64,000 bases of DNA, taken from positions 40,590 to 104,589 of the forward strand of contig QBVD01000055.1 in assembly GCA_003058525.1 (NCBI GenBank). The letters are read 5' to 3'. The stretch comes from a gamma proteobacterium symbiont of Ctena orbiculata. Its GTDB lineage: Bacteria; Pseudomonadota; Gammaproteobacteria; Chromatiales; Chromatiaceae. Both the position numbers and the translations under genes were made by a program. Below, in pieces: positions 53,620-63,996 of the stretch. The notes under the pieces were generated by a model. That model ran no database searches, had not been told where the DNA came from, and saw only the letters and a list, made by a program, of their open reading frames with translations. Within the stretch, counting starts at the first letter, position 1; the number at the start of each line of letters is the position of its first letter.

Positions 53620-55365
53620 TCAGCTCTCCTGAGTGACTCGTAGCACCTCTTCAAGGGTGGTGATGCCCCGCATCACTTTTTGTACGCCATCCTCATACAT
53701 GGTACGGGCACCCTCGCGTCTCGCGCACTCAGCCAACACGTTCTTATCCCCGCCCTGGAGGATCAGTGAGCGCAATCCTTCCGACAGCTCGATCATTTCA
53801 ATGATTGCGCTACGACCTCGATAGCCGCTACCGCTGCAGTGTTCACAACCGACAGCCCGGTAAAGGGTGGCGCGGCCGGGGAATGATTCGAAACGCGCCG
53901 TCACTTCCGGCGGTGGATCGTAGGGCACCTTGCAATCGGGACAGAGATTTCGCACCAGACGCTGAGCTACAACGGCATTTACCGTTGAGGTCAACAGGAA
54001 TGGCTCGATCCCCATGTCAATGAACCGGGTGATACTGCCCGCGGCATCATTGGTATGCAGCGAGGAGAGAACCAGGTGGCCGGTGAGGGCCGATTGCACC
54101 GCAATCTGGGCGGTCTCCTGATCACGAATCTCGCCAATCATAATGATATCCGGGTCCTGCCGCACGATCGAACGTAGCGCCGAACTGAAATCCAGGCCAA
54201 TATTCGGTTTGACCTGGATCTGATTGACCCCTTCGATGTTGTATTCCACCGGATCCTCGACAGTCAGGATTTTTCTTTGCGGCCGATTGAGATAGTTGAG
54301 CGCGGCATACAGGGAGGTGGTCTTACCGCTGCCGGTGGGTCCGGTCACCACCACGATGCCATGGGGACGATCCAGAATCTCCAAGAGTCGCTTCTCAATC
54401 GTGCTATCGAAACCGAGGCTGGCAAAGTCAAGATTGACATGATCCCGCTGCAGCAACCTGAGTACCATACTCTCACCATGCAGCGTCGGTACCGTGGAGA
54501 CACGCATATCGAGAGTGGAACCGTGGACCCTGACCTTGAAGCGCCCATCCTGCGGCAGACGGCGTTCCGCGATATTGAGATTGGCCATGATTTTTATGCG
54601 CGAGATCAATGCCGGAGCCAGGTTGACGGAAGGTGTTTCGGTTTCCCGTAACAGTCCATCGACCCGGTAACGTACCTTCAGACTGCTTTCGAAAGGTTCG
54701 ATATGGATATCGGATGCCTTCGTAGTGACCGCCCGCTGGATGATCTGGTTGACCATCTTGATGACAGGCGCTTCACTGGCAAGCTCCTTGAGTTGCTCGA
54801 CATCATCGAGCAGCAGTTGGTGCTCCATGCCCGCATCGTTTTCCCCAGCCTCTTCCCTCAGCTTTTCACTGAACAGGGTCTGGATCACCTCGTCGATTTC
54901 GGAGGCGATACCGATGGCCAACCTGATCTGTTTGCCGCTGATCAGTTCCAGCGCATCGATGACATACCGGTCGGTGGGATCGACCATGATCGCCACCAGA
55001 TGGTCCTCCTGCTCCTCATAGACAATCAGGCGATGTTCCTTGAGGAAATTGGAAGAGATATTGTCGCTGATATGGGTAAGATCGGGATAGGCCTTTGCCA
55101 CGATGAGGGGTACTTCACACAGAGTCGACAGAGTGATGGCAAGATCCCGGTCCGAGATCAGCCCCAGCTGTAACAGGATGGTGCCGATCGACTGGTCACT
55201 CTGCTGGTTGTCTCTCAGACGAACCGCGCGCTCGGCATCGGCGGTACTGAGTCGTCCGCCCTCCACCAGGGCGACGCATAGCGGGTACTCCATATAGCTG
55301 AGTACACCGGTATCATCCTCAGGGGAGAGATTCTCCTTGGCTATCTGGCTAATCTCCTGTCTCAC
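53620..55365 (-). CDS. gspE: type II secretion ATPase GspE
   Basis: 581 residues starting at GTG with GAGAGG upstream. An N-terminal MshEN-type domain (DRDLAITLSTLCEVPLI) precedes the ATPase with Walker A GPTGSGKTTSLY, Walker B IIMIGEIRDQETAQIA and the His box HLVLSSLHTNDA. Two pairs of cysteines (CPDC, CEHC) form the zinc module. It is the cytoplasmic motor that drives pseudopilus assembly. Confidence 0.96.
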   Translation of the reverse strand: MRQEISQIAKENLSPEDDTGVLSYMEYPLCVALVEGGRLSTADAERAVRLRDNQQSDQSIGTILLQLGLISDRDLAITLSTLCEVPLIVAKAYPDLTHISDNISSNFLKEHRLIVYEEQEDHLVAIMVDPTDRYVIDALELISGKQIRLAIGIASEIDEVIQTLFSEKLREEAGENDAGMEHQLLLDDVEQLKELASEAPVIKMVNQIIQRAVTTKASDIHIEPFESSLKVRYRVDGLLRETETPSVNLAPALISRIKIMANLNIAERRLPQDGRFKVRVHGSTLDMRVSTVPTLHGESMVLRLLQRDHVNLDFASLGFDSTIEKRLLEILDRPHGIVVVTGPTGSGKTTSLYAALNYLNRPQRKILTVEDPVEYNIEGVNQIQVKPNIGLDFSSALRSIVRQDPDIIMIGEIRDQETAQIAVQSALTGHLVLSSLHTNDAAGSITRFIDMGIEPFLLTSTVNAVVAQRLVRNLCPDCKVPYDPPPEVTARFESFPGRATLYRAVGCEHCSGSGYRGRSAIIEMIELSEGLRSLILQGGDKNVLAECARREGARTMYEDGVQKVMRGITTLEEVLRVTQES

Positions 55366-55469
55366 AACGCATGACCTCTCAGGTGGCTGGTTGGACTCTA
55401 TATGCCTGTCGGTCAGTGCCGTTCAGCACTGCCACGTAGAAAAAGCATGAGTCACCAGTTCTTTGTCGA

Positions 55470-57695
55470 TTACTTGCTGGATGCCCGACGCCGTTGAAAG
55501 TCATCATGAAACAGGGTGGCGTCGCGTATCTTTTCTCGCAGTTCCTGAGATATATCGTAGGCCTCTTGCGGGTTCCGTACCACCTTTGGTGTCAATGTCA
55601 CGATCAACTCGGTGCGGCTTATGTCCTTGGTGGTGCTGCCGAAGAGGTTGCCGACGATGGGGAGATGCATCAAACCCGGGATCCCCGTTTTGCCGCCTGA
55701 GCTGCTTTCACGAATCAAACCACCCAGCACAACAGTCTGCCCATCGTGAACGATGACGGTGCTCTCGATGGTACGCTGGGAAATTGAGACATTGCCACCG
55801 CCGCCAATGGCCGGGGCGGTACCGGGGGTACTGACCTCCTGGCTGACCTCCAAAGTCACCATGCCCCCTTCGTTGATGCGCGGCGTGACCTGCAACAGGG
55901 TACCCGTATCGCGGAACTGCACCTCGGAAACAATGGGGGCATCCGGATCGGTAGTACTCTGTGACGAACGAGTCACAATGGGTATCTGGTCACCCACCCG
56001 GAAGCTCGCTGTCTGGTTGTCTATCACCATGATCTGGGGTGCGGAGAGAAACTTCACTGAGGATTCGTTCTCCAGAATATCGAAGAAGACCTTCAGATCG
56101 TTGGCGCTATTGAACAGTCCCAGTGAAAAACCGTCGCCACCCGAGACATCCCCGGGCAGACTCCCCAATGCGCCTTTATAGGGGCGCCCGCTCCCTGTGG
56201 AACCATTGAAGAACCAACGTACGCCATAGCTCAGGTTATCGCTCAATTGCACCTCGGCAATGGTCGCTTCGATGAGCACCTGCTTGGGCGAAACATCCAG
56301 ACGGCTGATCGTCGCCTTGATTTTCTGATAGTCCTTCGGGCTGGCCATCACCAGGATGGCATTGTTATCCGGATCGGCAATGATGGTCGCCGTGGCAACC
56401 GATCCTTCTTGCGGCGTCTGTCTAGACATACTGGCGCTTGCTACCGCTGCCGTAGCTGCTGCAGGCTGATCCCTGGTGAGAACAGCCTCACTGTCGGCAT
56501 TACTGTTCTTCAGATCGATCCCGGTCGCTGTGGGAGCGCGCACATTCGAGCGTAGTAGCGGATCACTGCTGCTCAATCCCACACTTGAGGAAGGTGCTGA
56601 AACCTCATTACCGAATATATTCTGCAGAATGGCGGCTATATTCTCCGCTTTTCCGTTTTTCAGATGATAGACGTATAGCCGGCGGTCGGGAGATTTATCA
56701 CTGCCCTGGTCAAACTGGCTGATCAACCTGCGCACATCCTTGATATATCTGGGTTGCTGACTGATCACCATGACCGCATTCAGGCGATCGATGGGAATCA
56801 GCTTGATCATTCCAGCCAATGGCGACCCATCGCCATCTCCAACCAGATGCTTGAGTTCTTCGGTAATGGTTTTGGCGTCAGTGGCCTTCAGCGGTATCAG
56901 CGCAAATGACATACCACTGAGCCAATCCACATCAAACATTTCGACGGTCTGCAACAGATTGTTGATCTGTTGATAGGAGCCGGTAAGGATTAACAGATTC
57001 CTGCCTTTGTCCACCCGAATCTGCTCTGCCGGGGAGGCAAAGCTTTCCAAAACCTTCTTCATTTCAACGGCTGTGATGTACCTCAATGGTACGATCTGTA
57101 CACCCTGACCCGCTTTCATCTTCGCCTTACCCTGACCAACCGAGGGTTTCAGGGCCATACTCTTCAGATCAGCCGCAGGCAGAATCTTATAGAGTGCGCC
57201 GTTACGCACCATCACGGCACCGTTCATCTGCAGAATGTTCTCAAGAATCGGCAATACCGCATCGGTGCTGACCGGGTAGGTCGTATGGATGGTTACCTGA
57301 CCCTGTACCTTGTCATCGATCAGATAGTTTTCCCGCAGTATCTCCTCAAACACCACCTTGACCACTTCGCGCAGATCCACTGCCTCAAAGTTGAGTGTTA
57401 TGTCGCCACGCGCCGGTTGAGTCTTTTTCTTACCCGACTCTCCAGGTTTAATGAATCTACCGCTACCCTCACGAACAAAGAACTCCGGTTCCTTCACTGC
57501 CTGTTGCGAGAGTACCAGTTCCTGTTCATCATCGCCGCCGGAGGTCGCGATTGACGGTCTCTCTGCTGGATAGGGAGCAATCAGTCTGCCAGCATCTGTT
57601 TGGTTGATTTCGGGTTGCTGGGCGCATGATACCAACAATATGGACAATACCATTGGCAATAACCGAGTCAGCAGATTGGGTTCACTCTTGCTCAT
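55470..57695 (-). CDS. gspD: type II secretion outer-membrane secretin GspD
   Basis: 741 residues from ATG 57695. A lipoprotein signal (LLPMVLSILLVSCAQQ) suggests self-piloting to the outer membrane, since no gspS gene is seen. N0-N3 domains are followed by the secretin domain (VGDQIPIVTRSSQ ... VVLGGLIRESSSGGKTGIPGLMHLPIVGNLFG) and a C-terminal tail. A Ser/Ala-rich insertion lies at about 390-440. It is the first gene of the operon and diverges from the subtilase gene. Confidence 0.95.
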   Translation of the reverse strand: MSKSEPNLLTRLLPMVLSILLVSCAQQPEINQTDAGRLIAPYPAERPSIATSGGDDEQELVLSQQAVKEPEFFVREGSGRFIKPGESGKKKTQPARGDITLNFEAVDLREVVKVVFEEILRENYLIDDKVQGQVTIHTTYPVSTDAVLPILENILQMNGAVMVRNGALYKILPAADLKSMALKPSVGQGKAKMKAGQGVQIVPLRYITAVEMKKVLESFASPAEQIRVDKGRNLLILTGSYQQINNLLQTVEMFDVDWLSGMSFALIPLKATDAKTITEELKHLVGDGDGSPLAGMIKLIPIDRLNAVMVISQQPRYIKDVRRLISQFDQGSDKSPDRRLYVYHLKNGKAENIAAILQNIFGNEVSAPSSSVGLSSSDPLLRSNVRAPTATGIDLKNSNADSEAVLTRDQPAAATAAVASASMSRQTPQEGSVATATIIADPDNNAILVMASPKDYQKIKATISRLDVSPKQVLIEATIAEVQLSDNLSYGVRWFFNGSTGSGRPYKGALGSLPGDVSGGDGFSLGLFNSANDLKVFFDILENESSVKFLSAPQIMVIDNQTASFRVGDQIPIVTRSSQSTTDPDAPIVSEVQFRDTGTLLQVTPRINEGGMVTLEVSQEVSTPGTAPAIGGGGNVSISQRTIESTVIVHDGQTVVLGGLIRESSSGGKTGIPGLMHLPIVGNLFGSTTKDISRTELIVTLTPKVVRNPQEAYDISQELREKIRDATLFHDDFQRRRASSK

Positions 57696-58201
57696 CTGAT
57701 TTCCAGTAGTTCCACAAAACTTCCATATCCTAATCGAGGCACATAGGACTGAATATGGCTTCATACAATAACAGCAGATTTACAAGATTAATGAGATTGA
57801 TGGGAGGATGTATTTCCGCATGGGGTGATTTCATACCTTTAATGCATAAAAACCCTACCACGGGTTCTACTGTCTCTATCACCCAGCCTCAAGATCATGC
57901 TCAGAGTGCATGAACTACCTGCTAAATGAATAGGATAATCAATCCTATAGTGGCCAAATCAGCTTTCCATGAAGCGTTTTAAGTGTGTATGTTCTATGTT
58001 TCCGACATAAAAATTATTTAGGATTTTACTGCCTCAACTGTTCAGTCATGGTAGTAACATACCTAATCAACAGGTAGTAGTAACACGCATTAAAGTATGA
58101 GGTATTAAGGAATATAGTTGATAATCAGATGATTTTATTCATATTTTACCCATCGATTCCCATACTGGGGAAATAAACGCGCCATCAGGCGACTGGCAAA
58201 G
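57696..58201. other. divergent region between gspD and the subtilase
   Basis: 506 AT-rich bases that must carry both promoters. They include the perfect dyad at 57930-57948 and a direct repeat of GGTAGTA (about 58050 and 58073). No gene was recognised. Confidence 0.5.
57930..57948. promoter_or_regulatory. dyad between gspD and the subtilase gene
   Basis: ATAGGAT-AATCA-ATCCTAT, a perfect 7-5-7 inverted repeat, nearly midway between the two starts. It could bind one regulator of both units, or form a short hairpin. Confidence 0.4.
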
Positions 58202-61117
58202 ATGCTTAAGCGATTATTCACTGCCGTAATCTTGGCGGGATTGTTCTATCAATCCGTGCTGAATGGTGCCGCAGGATTAACCGCCGATGTTGATAAACTT
58301 GTGGCACAGGTTGATCTCACATCCCGTGTCCCGGTCATTGTAAAGTTCAAAAAAAACATCAATATAGATGACTTGCGTAGATTTATTAACAAAAAACATC
58401 AATATGAGCCGGCAGTCACTAAGTCACAGTCGAGGCTAAAGAAGCAATTACGCAGAAGGCTGTTGACCGGCCTGCAGGACCAGCTCATCAAGCCAAAGGC
58501 AAAACTCGCCAAAATATTGCGTGATCACGGTGTAAAAACACGCCTGAAATCACTTTGGGTCATCAACGCTGTCGCCTTGGACCTGCCAGCCAATCTGGTG
58601 GATAAGATCGCCGCCATGCCCGAAATGGAACGGATCACAGTCGATATGCAGTTGACCATGAGTGATGACAGTGTCGAGGGTCTGACCACAGATCCGTTGT
58701 GGAATCTCATCAACATCAACACCGAACAACTCTGGCAGCAGGGGATCGATGGCGATGGCGTCACTGTCGCCATCATGGACTCCGGCGTTGAGCTCAACCA
58801 CCCGGATCTTATCGAAAAATGGCGCGGCGGGGCTAACAGTTGGTTCGACCCTTATCAGCAGAATGAACTACCCGCCGATACGGTGGGCCATGGCACGCAG
58901 GCACTCGGCATCATACTGGGGGGTGATGAGAGCGGTTTTCAAATCGGCATGGCACCTGAGGCCGAATGGATAGCGGCAAAGATCTTCGACAACGCCAATG
59001 AGTCAACGCTGAGCGCGATTCATGAGTCGTTTCAATGGCTGCTCGATCCGGATGGTGACCCACTGACCGATGACGCGCCCGACCTGGTCAACAATTCTTG
59101 GGGCTTTTCCACAACCATCAACGAGTGTTTCCAGGAATTCAGTGAAGACATCAAGCTGCTGCGGGAGGCCGGCATTGGTGTCGTGTTCTCCGCCGGCAAC
59201 TTCGGTCCATCCACTGAATCCAGTATCAGTCCAGCCAACGATCCAGGTGCGCTCTCCGTTGGATCGGTGGATCAGTCCAACGAGATAGAACTGCTCAGCA
59301 GCCGTGGGCCAGGCGCCTGTGACGGCGGCGTTTTCCCCAAGCTGGCTGCACCCGGCAGCCTGATCTTTACAGCAGACCTGCTGCCCAACGCCTATAACAT
59401 TGTCTCCGGCACTTCATTCGCCGCACCCCATGTAACCGGAGCCATGGCACTGCTTAAAAGTGCGTTTCCCGATGCCACACTTTCCCAGATCGAAACCGCA
59501 CTCTATGACTCTGCTGTCGATTTGGGCGAGGCAGGTTCAGATGATAGCTTCGGTTACGGCCTGCTGGACGTAGCTGCGGCACATGCACTCCTCGAGAGTA
59601 ACTTCGGATCCAATGAAAACAGCCGGATCGAGTTCAATGAATCACTCTTTTCCGTGGATGAAAATACACAGAAACTGATAGTCACTGTCAGGCGTTCAGG
59701 CGGGAGCAAAGGAGAGGCCAGCGTCGACTACACCACGATTGAAGACGAGGCAAGGCAGGGCCGTGACTATGCCATCAGCAAGGGCACACTGCAATTCAAT
59801 GACGGAGAAACGCTACGCAGTTTCGAGGTATTCATCCATGATGACGACCTGGATGAAGAGAATGAAACGTTCTATGTCGCCCTATCCAATGTGGATGGCA
59901 ATGCCACGCTTGGAGAGGAGTTGGAGGCAGAGGTCATTATTCTGGACAATGACGGCACAGGGGCCATTTCATTTGGCGCTGTCGCTTATGCCGTCAACGA
60001 ATCGAAACAGCAGGCAATCATCGATCTGATTCGCACGGGAGGCAGCACAGGTGTTGTTGATGTGGAGTATCAGCTACTGGCGAAAAGCGCTGCTGCCGAT
60101 ATCGATTTTATTGCCGATAGCGAGACGATACGCTTCCAATCGGGAGAGACGCAGAAGGAGATACATGTCGAATTGGTCGATGACACTCTGCATGAAGAGA
60201 ATGAGACCTTTCAGATTCTCCTTACAGCAGTCAGCGAGGACGCATCGATAGCAGAACCTGCCTCCACCACGGTCACAATTCTCGATGATGATCCGGATAT
60301 TGAGACTGTTTCGATCTATCTGGATGCGGTCAGTTATGAAGTCAATGAGTCGGACAATCAAGTCTTCTTGACAGTAATTCGATCGGGTGACCTTGAGGCC
60401 AGCGCATCTGTCAAATACAAGACCATCGATGGTTCAGCCATAAAGGATAGTGACTACGTTGGCACCAGCGGCACCCTGACTTTTCCGGCCGGAGTGTCAC
60501 GTCGAACAATATCGATTGAGATAATTAACGATGGTCTATACGAGGAGGAGAGCAGTTTTACACTGATACTCTCCGATGCAAGCGGCAATGCCGCAATCAG
60601 CACGCCATCTGCTGCGATTGTCAGAATTATAGATGATGACGCCCTGCCCTTCGTCTCAATTCACTCATCTCCGAGCCATAGCAGCGGCGGACTCCCTTCC
60701 CGTTTTTCCAGCAACAGAGAGACGTTGGAACAGGATTCCACACAAAATCAGTCTCGTAATCGTAGGGACCGAGGTTCAACCCTCAAGATCTTCGATCTTT
60801 CACTACGTGGTTATGACAGTAGCGCCTTGTTGGACAGACTTGGCCTGCAAGCGCCAGAGGTGTCTGCGACAACTCAACCAAGGGACGGCGACGGCGAAAA
60901 GCATGTGGAAGATAACAAGAAATCAGAATGCGGTGGCTCTGCCATCTCTGCCGATCCGGGGGCCTGTGGCTCCGACAATGATAAAGAAACTGTTACAGCG
61001 ACAGACTCCAAGGATGTCCAAACGGTACCAGAATTCCCAGAAGTGGATGCGGATGGTACAACCGGCGATGCTGCTCCTCAAGCAACGAGTGACGCCCCCC
61101 TTAGGGAACCGCTCTGA
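58202..61117 (+). CDS. secreted subtilisin-like serine protease with Calx-beta repeats
   Basis: 971 residues with a signal peptide and a propeptide-like region (about 30-155, with an inhibitor-like VPVIVKFKKNINIDDL). The S8 domain has D193 (AIMDSGVELNHPDL), H230 (VGHGTQALG) and S405 (SGTSFAAPHV). Three Calx-beta domains follow (about 480-800), each with acidic calcium-binding ends (DDDLDEENETFYV), and then a low-complexity acidic tail. It is likely exported, and its place opposite gspD makes it a candidate T2SS substrate. No C-terminal sorting tag such as GlyGly-CTERM is evident. Confidence 0.9.
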   Translation: MLKRLFTAVILAGLFYQSVLNGAAGLTADVDKLVAQVDLTSRVPVIVKFKKNINIDDLRRFINKKHQYEPAVTKSQSRLKKQLRRRLLTGLQDQLIKPKAKLAKILRDHGVKTRLKSLWVINAVALDLPANLVDKIAAMPEMERITVDMQLTMSDDSVEGLTTDPLWNLININTEQLWQQGIDGDGVTVAIMDSGVELNHPDLIEKWRGGANSWFDPYQQNELPADTVGHGTQALGIILGGDESGFQIGMAPEAEWIAAKIFDNANESTLSAIHESFQWLLDPDGDPLTDDAPDLVNNSWGFSTTINECFQEFSEDIKLLREAGIGVVFSAGNFGPSTESSISPANDPGALSVGSVDQSNEIELLSSRGPGACDGGVFPKLAAPGSLIFTADLLPNAYNIVSGTSFAAPHVTGAMALLKSAFPDATLSQIETALYDSAVDLGEAGSDDSFGYGLLDVAAAHALLESNFGSNENSRIEFNESLFSVDENTQKLIVTVRRSGGSKGEASVDYTTIEDEARQGRDYAISKGTLQFNDGETLRSFEVFIHDDDLDEENETFYVALSNVDGNATLGEELEAEVIILDNDGTGAISFGAVAYAVNESKQQAIIDLIRTGGSTGVVDVEYQLLAKSAAADIDFIADSETIRFQSGETQKEIHVELVDDTLHEENETFQILLTAVSEDASIAEPASTTVTILDDDPDIETVSIYLDAVSYEVNESDNQVFLTVIRSGDLEASASVKYKTIDGSAIKDSDYVGTSGTLTFPAGVSRRTISIEIINDGLYEEESSFTLILSDASGNAAISTPSAAIVRIIDDDALPFVSIHSSPSHSSGGLPSRFSSNRETLEQDSTQNQSRNRRDRGSTLKIFDLSLRGYDSSALLDRLGLQAPEVSATTQPRDGDGEKHVEDNKKSECGGSAISADPGACGSDNDKETVTATDSKDVQTVPEFPEVDADGTTGDAAPQATSDAPLREPL

Positions 61118-61157
61118 ATCTTCTCCATCACAGTGACTTCGTATCCTTACCAGTTAC

Positions 61158-62546
61158 TCAGAAAGCCCATATGGATTTCACCTCAATCGTGTCGTCGTAC
61201 TTGGGCATTCTCGAGAACTCTCCACCAGAGAGAATCGTTCGCTCCTCCATCATGGTTAAATAGTCAGGCAACTCTTCTCTGTAAAGAATGTCAATCTTTT
61301 TACTGGTAATCACAACCCTCATAGAGAGGCCGCCTAAAACCCGATCGAACCTAATCTGCACCTTGGCAGTCAGATTTTGCTCAAAACAGATGGCATGTAA
61401 TATATCTTTAACCAGACGATACAGGATTGACTTACGTTCTAGCGAGATATCAGCTTCCTCAAGTGCGAAAACAATCTCAATCTCAAGACCTGATCTCTCG
61501 GTGTGACACTCTGAAACCACTGAATTGAGTGCAGCCTTGAGACCGAAATCGTCGAGACTCGGTGGGCGCAGATCTATAGCAACCGCCCTGATTTTATGAG
61601 CTGCATTCTGCAGCATCGGTACTATTTCCGTGGAGAGTTGATTGACTTCGCCCTCCTTTTCCTGCTTATTTAGACTCAGTATATATTTTTCCAACTGCAT
61701 CTTGACACCGGACAGGGTCTGTACCACGTCTTCATGGAGATCAAAGGCTATCCGCCTCTTCTCATCCTCCTGGGCATTGATCATCTTGGCAGTGAGAAAT
61801 TCGAGCAGCACCTTCTTTTCTCTTGTGATTCGATTCTGATCTTCAATGATGCGTTCAGATCGTTTGATGTGCATCAGCAAGAAAGCGTAGAGGAACAGCA
61901 TCAACAGCAACGTCGTAAACATCAGAACAATGATTGTCCTCATAGCATGACTGACATAGCCGCTGATGTCGTAATAGATCTCCATAACACCCAATACTGG
62001 CGAATTTTCATCTACCCGTATCGGCACATATGTCTGCACCAGGTTAACGTCCCTGTCATTGTCACTGAAGATAGTGAAACTATCACGATAGTTTAAGACG
62101 GTTCTCGGATAACCCGCTATCGCTGTCTTGAAACCATCGTTTTCCTCATCTTCTTCAGTGTAGGCTGAAGGATTGGATGAGTAAGCGACTCGTCCCTTCA
62201 CATCGTACAGCTTTATCCTGTCAACATTGGTATCCTTTATCATTTTTCGTATCGCACGCGCAAGCAATGGGTCGAATGGCATCTCACCAGGTTTCTTTTT
62301 ATTTAGCTTGATAAGATTCAGATACATCACAAAGTGATCATTAAGCGCATACTCTGTGGCTATGGTCAGCGATTCGTTACTCGTTTTTGCGGATTCCTGG
62401 ATGATGCGCGAAGTTTCGTAGCGAAAAAGAAACAGGATGACGAAGGCAATCAAGATGATTGCGACAAAACTAGTGATGCCATAGCGTTTTGCAAGCTGAT
62501 AGTCGGGGCTGTAGCTGTTGGTATGGCCTTGTTTATAATTATCCAC
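61158..62546 (-). CDS. NarL-type membrane sensor histidine kinase with degenerate ATPase motifs
   Basis: 462 residues from GTG 62546 (TTG 62612 is possible; there is no ATG). Two membrane helices (ITSFVAIILIAFVILFLF and IIVLMFTTLLLMLFLYAFLL) enclose a periplasmic sensor domain. A HisKA_3 dimerisation helix with the phosphoacceptor in EKRRIAFDLHEDVVQTL follows. The ATPase domain keeps the fold, but the N box is LVKDILHAICFEQ, with His where Asn is needed, and the DNG of the G1 box is replaced by TSKK. ATP binding is therefore doubtful. It diverges from a NarL-type response regulator gene. Confidence 0.85.
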   Translation of the reverse strand: MDNYKQGHTNSYSPDYQLAKRYGITSFVAIILIAFVILFLFRYETSRIIQESAKTSNESLTIATEYALNDHFVMYLNLIKLNKKKPGEMPFDPLLARAIRKMIKDTNVDRIKLYDVKGRVAYSSNPSAYTEEDEENDGFKTAIAGYPRTVLNYRDSFTIFSDNDRDVNLVQTYVPIRVDENSPVLGVMEIYYDISGYVSHAMRTIIVLMFTTLLLMLFLYAFLLMHIKRSERIIEDQNRITREKKVLLEFLTAKMINAQEDEKRRIAFDLHEDVVQTLSGVKMQLEKYILSLNKQEKEGEVNQLSTEIVPMLQNAAHKIRAVAIDLRPPSLDDFGLKAALNSVVSECHTERSGLEIEIVFALEEADISLERKSILYRLVKDILHAICFEQNLTAKVQIRFDRVLGGLSMRVVITSKKIDILYREELPDYLTMMEERTILSGGEFSRMPKYDDTIEVKSIWAF

Positions 62547-63333
62547 TGCTTCTACCGTCAAAAAAATGCGAAGAGAGCCTGTTCCAAAATCCTGGCGTAA
62601 GGGACCATCCAATCTGTCAGATTCCTTAACCCTCCATCAGTATCTACACTTGCGATGTAGTATCCCATGGATTCAAAACAATGATCAGGCGCCGCACTAA
62701 CCCTTGGATCGGTAGTAGTATAGGGCAGATCATCCATCATGTGTTCGATTTTTTCAAAAAGACTCGCGATCAATATTGTTGTGACACTACTTCACAACAT
62801 CTCCTGCCGCTTCTGGCTCAATATCAGGTGAAAGCCCGACTCTCTTTCGCACTGCCGTCATCCGGCTCACTGCTGATCTGCAGCATCGATTCCTGAATGG
62901 TTGCCCCGAAAGATTGAGCGTGACCAAGGCGCCGGACTTGGATCAACATAACCTGTATCAGCCCTTCGACAGGAAGCGTCAAAAAAATGATATGGTTTCA
63001 CTTATGGATTATAAGTGCTTTATTTTTTTATAAAAAATAGAGTTGGGAAGCAAAGGATATCGAATTCTCAAGTTTATTTGCAGCCTGGCTGCCCTGCCCA
63101 GGATAAAGGAAGGAAATGTTGCTGCACTTCTTGTGGCGGCTTCCCCGGGGCTGATTAATTGTCTTTTTGTGTCATCGTGCGTTACTCTTATATTCGAACC
63201 TGGCTTGTGGAATAGACGGTTGAACATTGCATCTCATTCAATCGCACCTATATTCAGATGAAATCGACAATAAAGCTGCAATGCGTTCCAGCATCCGTAC
63301 CCAATACCTTTCATAGACAGCATTCGGGTGACC
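62547..63333. other. divergent region between kinase and response regulator
   Basis: About 790 bases. A/T tracts such as TTTTTTATAAAAAA (63024-63037) suggest promoters. Several short frames exist (one at 62558-62737 on the minus strand from an internal ATG, 60 codons), but none has a ribosome site or recognisable product. No RNA gene was seen. Confidence 0.45.
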
Positions 63334-63996
63334 ATGAATACGGATAAAAAGAAAATCATCATCGCCGAAGATCACAATATTCTGCGAGCCGGGCTCAAGG
63401 CACTGCTGACATCCAATCCCCAGTTTGACGTGATTGGAGAAGCCGATAACGGCCGCGATGCAATCCGCCGTGTTATCGAACTAAAACCTGACCTCGTTAT
63501 CATGGACCTGAACATGCCGGGTCTAAACGGCATGGACGCAATACGTGAAATAAAAGAGCGCCTACCGGAGATAAAAACCCTGGTGCTGACTGTGCACAGC
63601 GAGGAAGAGTATGTCTTGGCCAGCCTGAAAGCGGGGGCCAACGGATATGTACTGAAGGACGCCACGCAGAACGAGTTAATGACGGCGGCGGAACGTGTAT
63701 TGAAGGGCAAGACCTATCTGAGTTCCGAAATCACCGACAAGGTGATCAGCAGTTACCTGAACACGAACAACGTAAGCCAGGAACCGATGACGCGCTGGGA
63801 TACAGTGACCCAGAGAGAGCGGCAGATATTAAAACTCATTGCCGAAGGCCATACCAATAAAAGCATGGCCGAGTATCTTTGCATCAGTGTGAAGACAGTG
63901 GAGAAGCATCGAGCGAACCTGATGAAAAAGCTCGATTTGCACAGTGTTTCCGCGTTGACGACTTACGCCCTTGACAAGGGTATTATCAACCGTTGA
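63334..63996 (+). CDS. NarL/FixJ-family response regulator
   Basis: 220 residues. The receiver domain has acidic D13 and the phosphoacceptor D58 in DLVIMDLNMPG, with the lysine in YVLKDA. The LuxR-type helix-turn-helix lies at about 155-215 (VTQRERQILKLIAEGHTNKSMAEYLCISVKTVEKHRANLMKKL). It binds DNA as a dimer once phosphorylated. The ATG at 63334 was chosen over the GTG at 63328. The divergent kinase-like gene is its natural partner, but that protein may not phosphorylate it. The stop lies four bases before the window end. Confidence 0.95.
   Translation: MNTDKKKIIIAEDHNILRAGLKALLTSNPQFDVIGEADNGRDAIRRVIELKPDLVIMDLNMPGLNGMDAIREIKERLPEIKTLVLTVHSEEEYVLASLKAGANGYVLKDATQNELMTAAERVLKGKTYLSSEITDKVISSYLNTNNVSQEPMTRWDTVTQRERQILKLIAEGHTNKSMAEYLCISVKTVEKHRANLMKKLDLHSVSALTTYALDKGIINR

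Noticed and set aside
62558..62773. Short minus-strand frame just before the sensor kinase
   Set aside because: Begins with TTG, no ribosome site, no family; kept only as a note because it would end 12 bases before the preferred kinase start.
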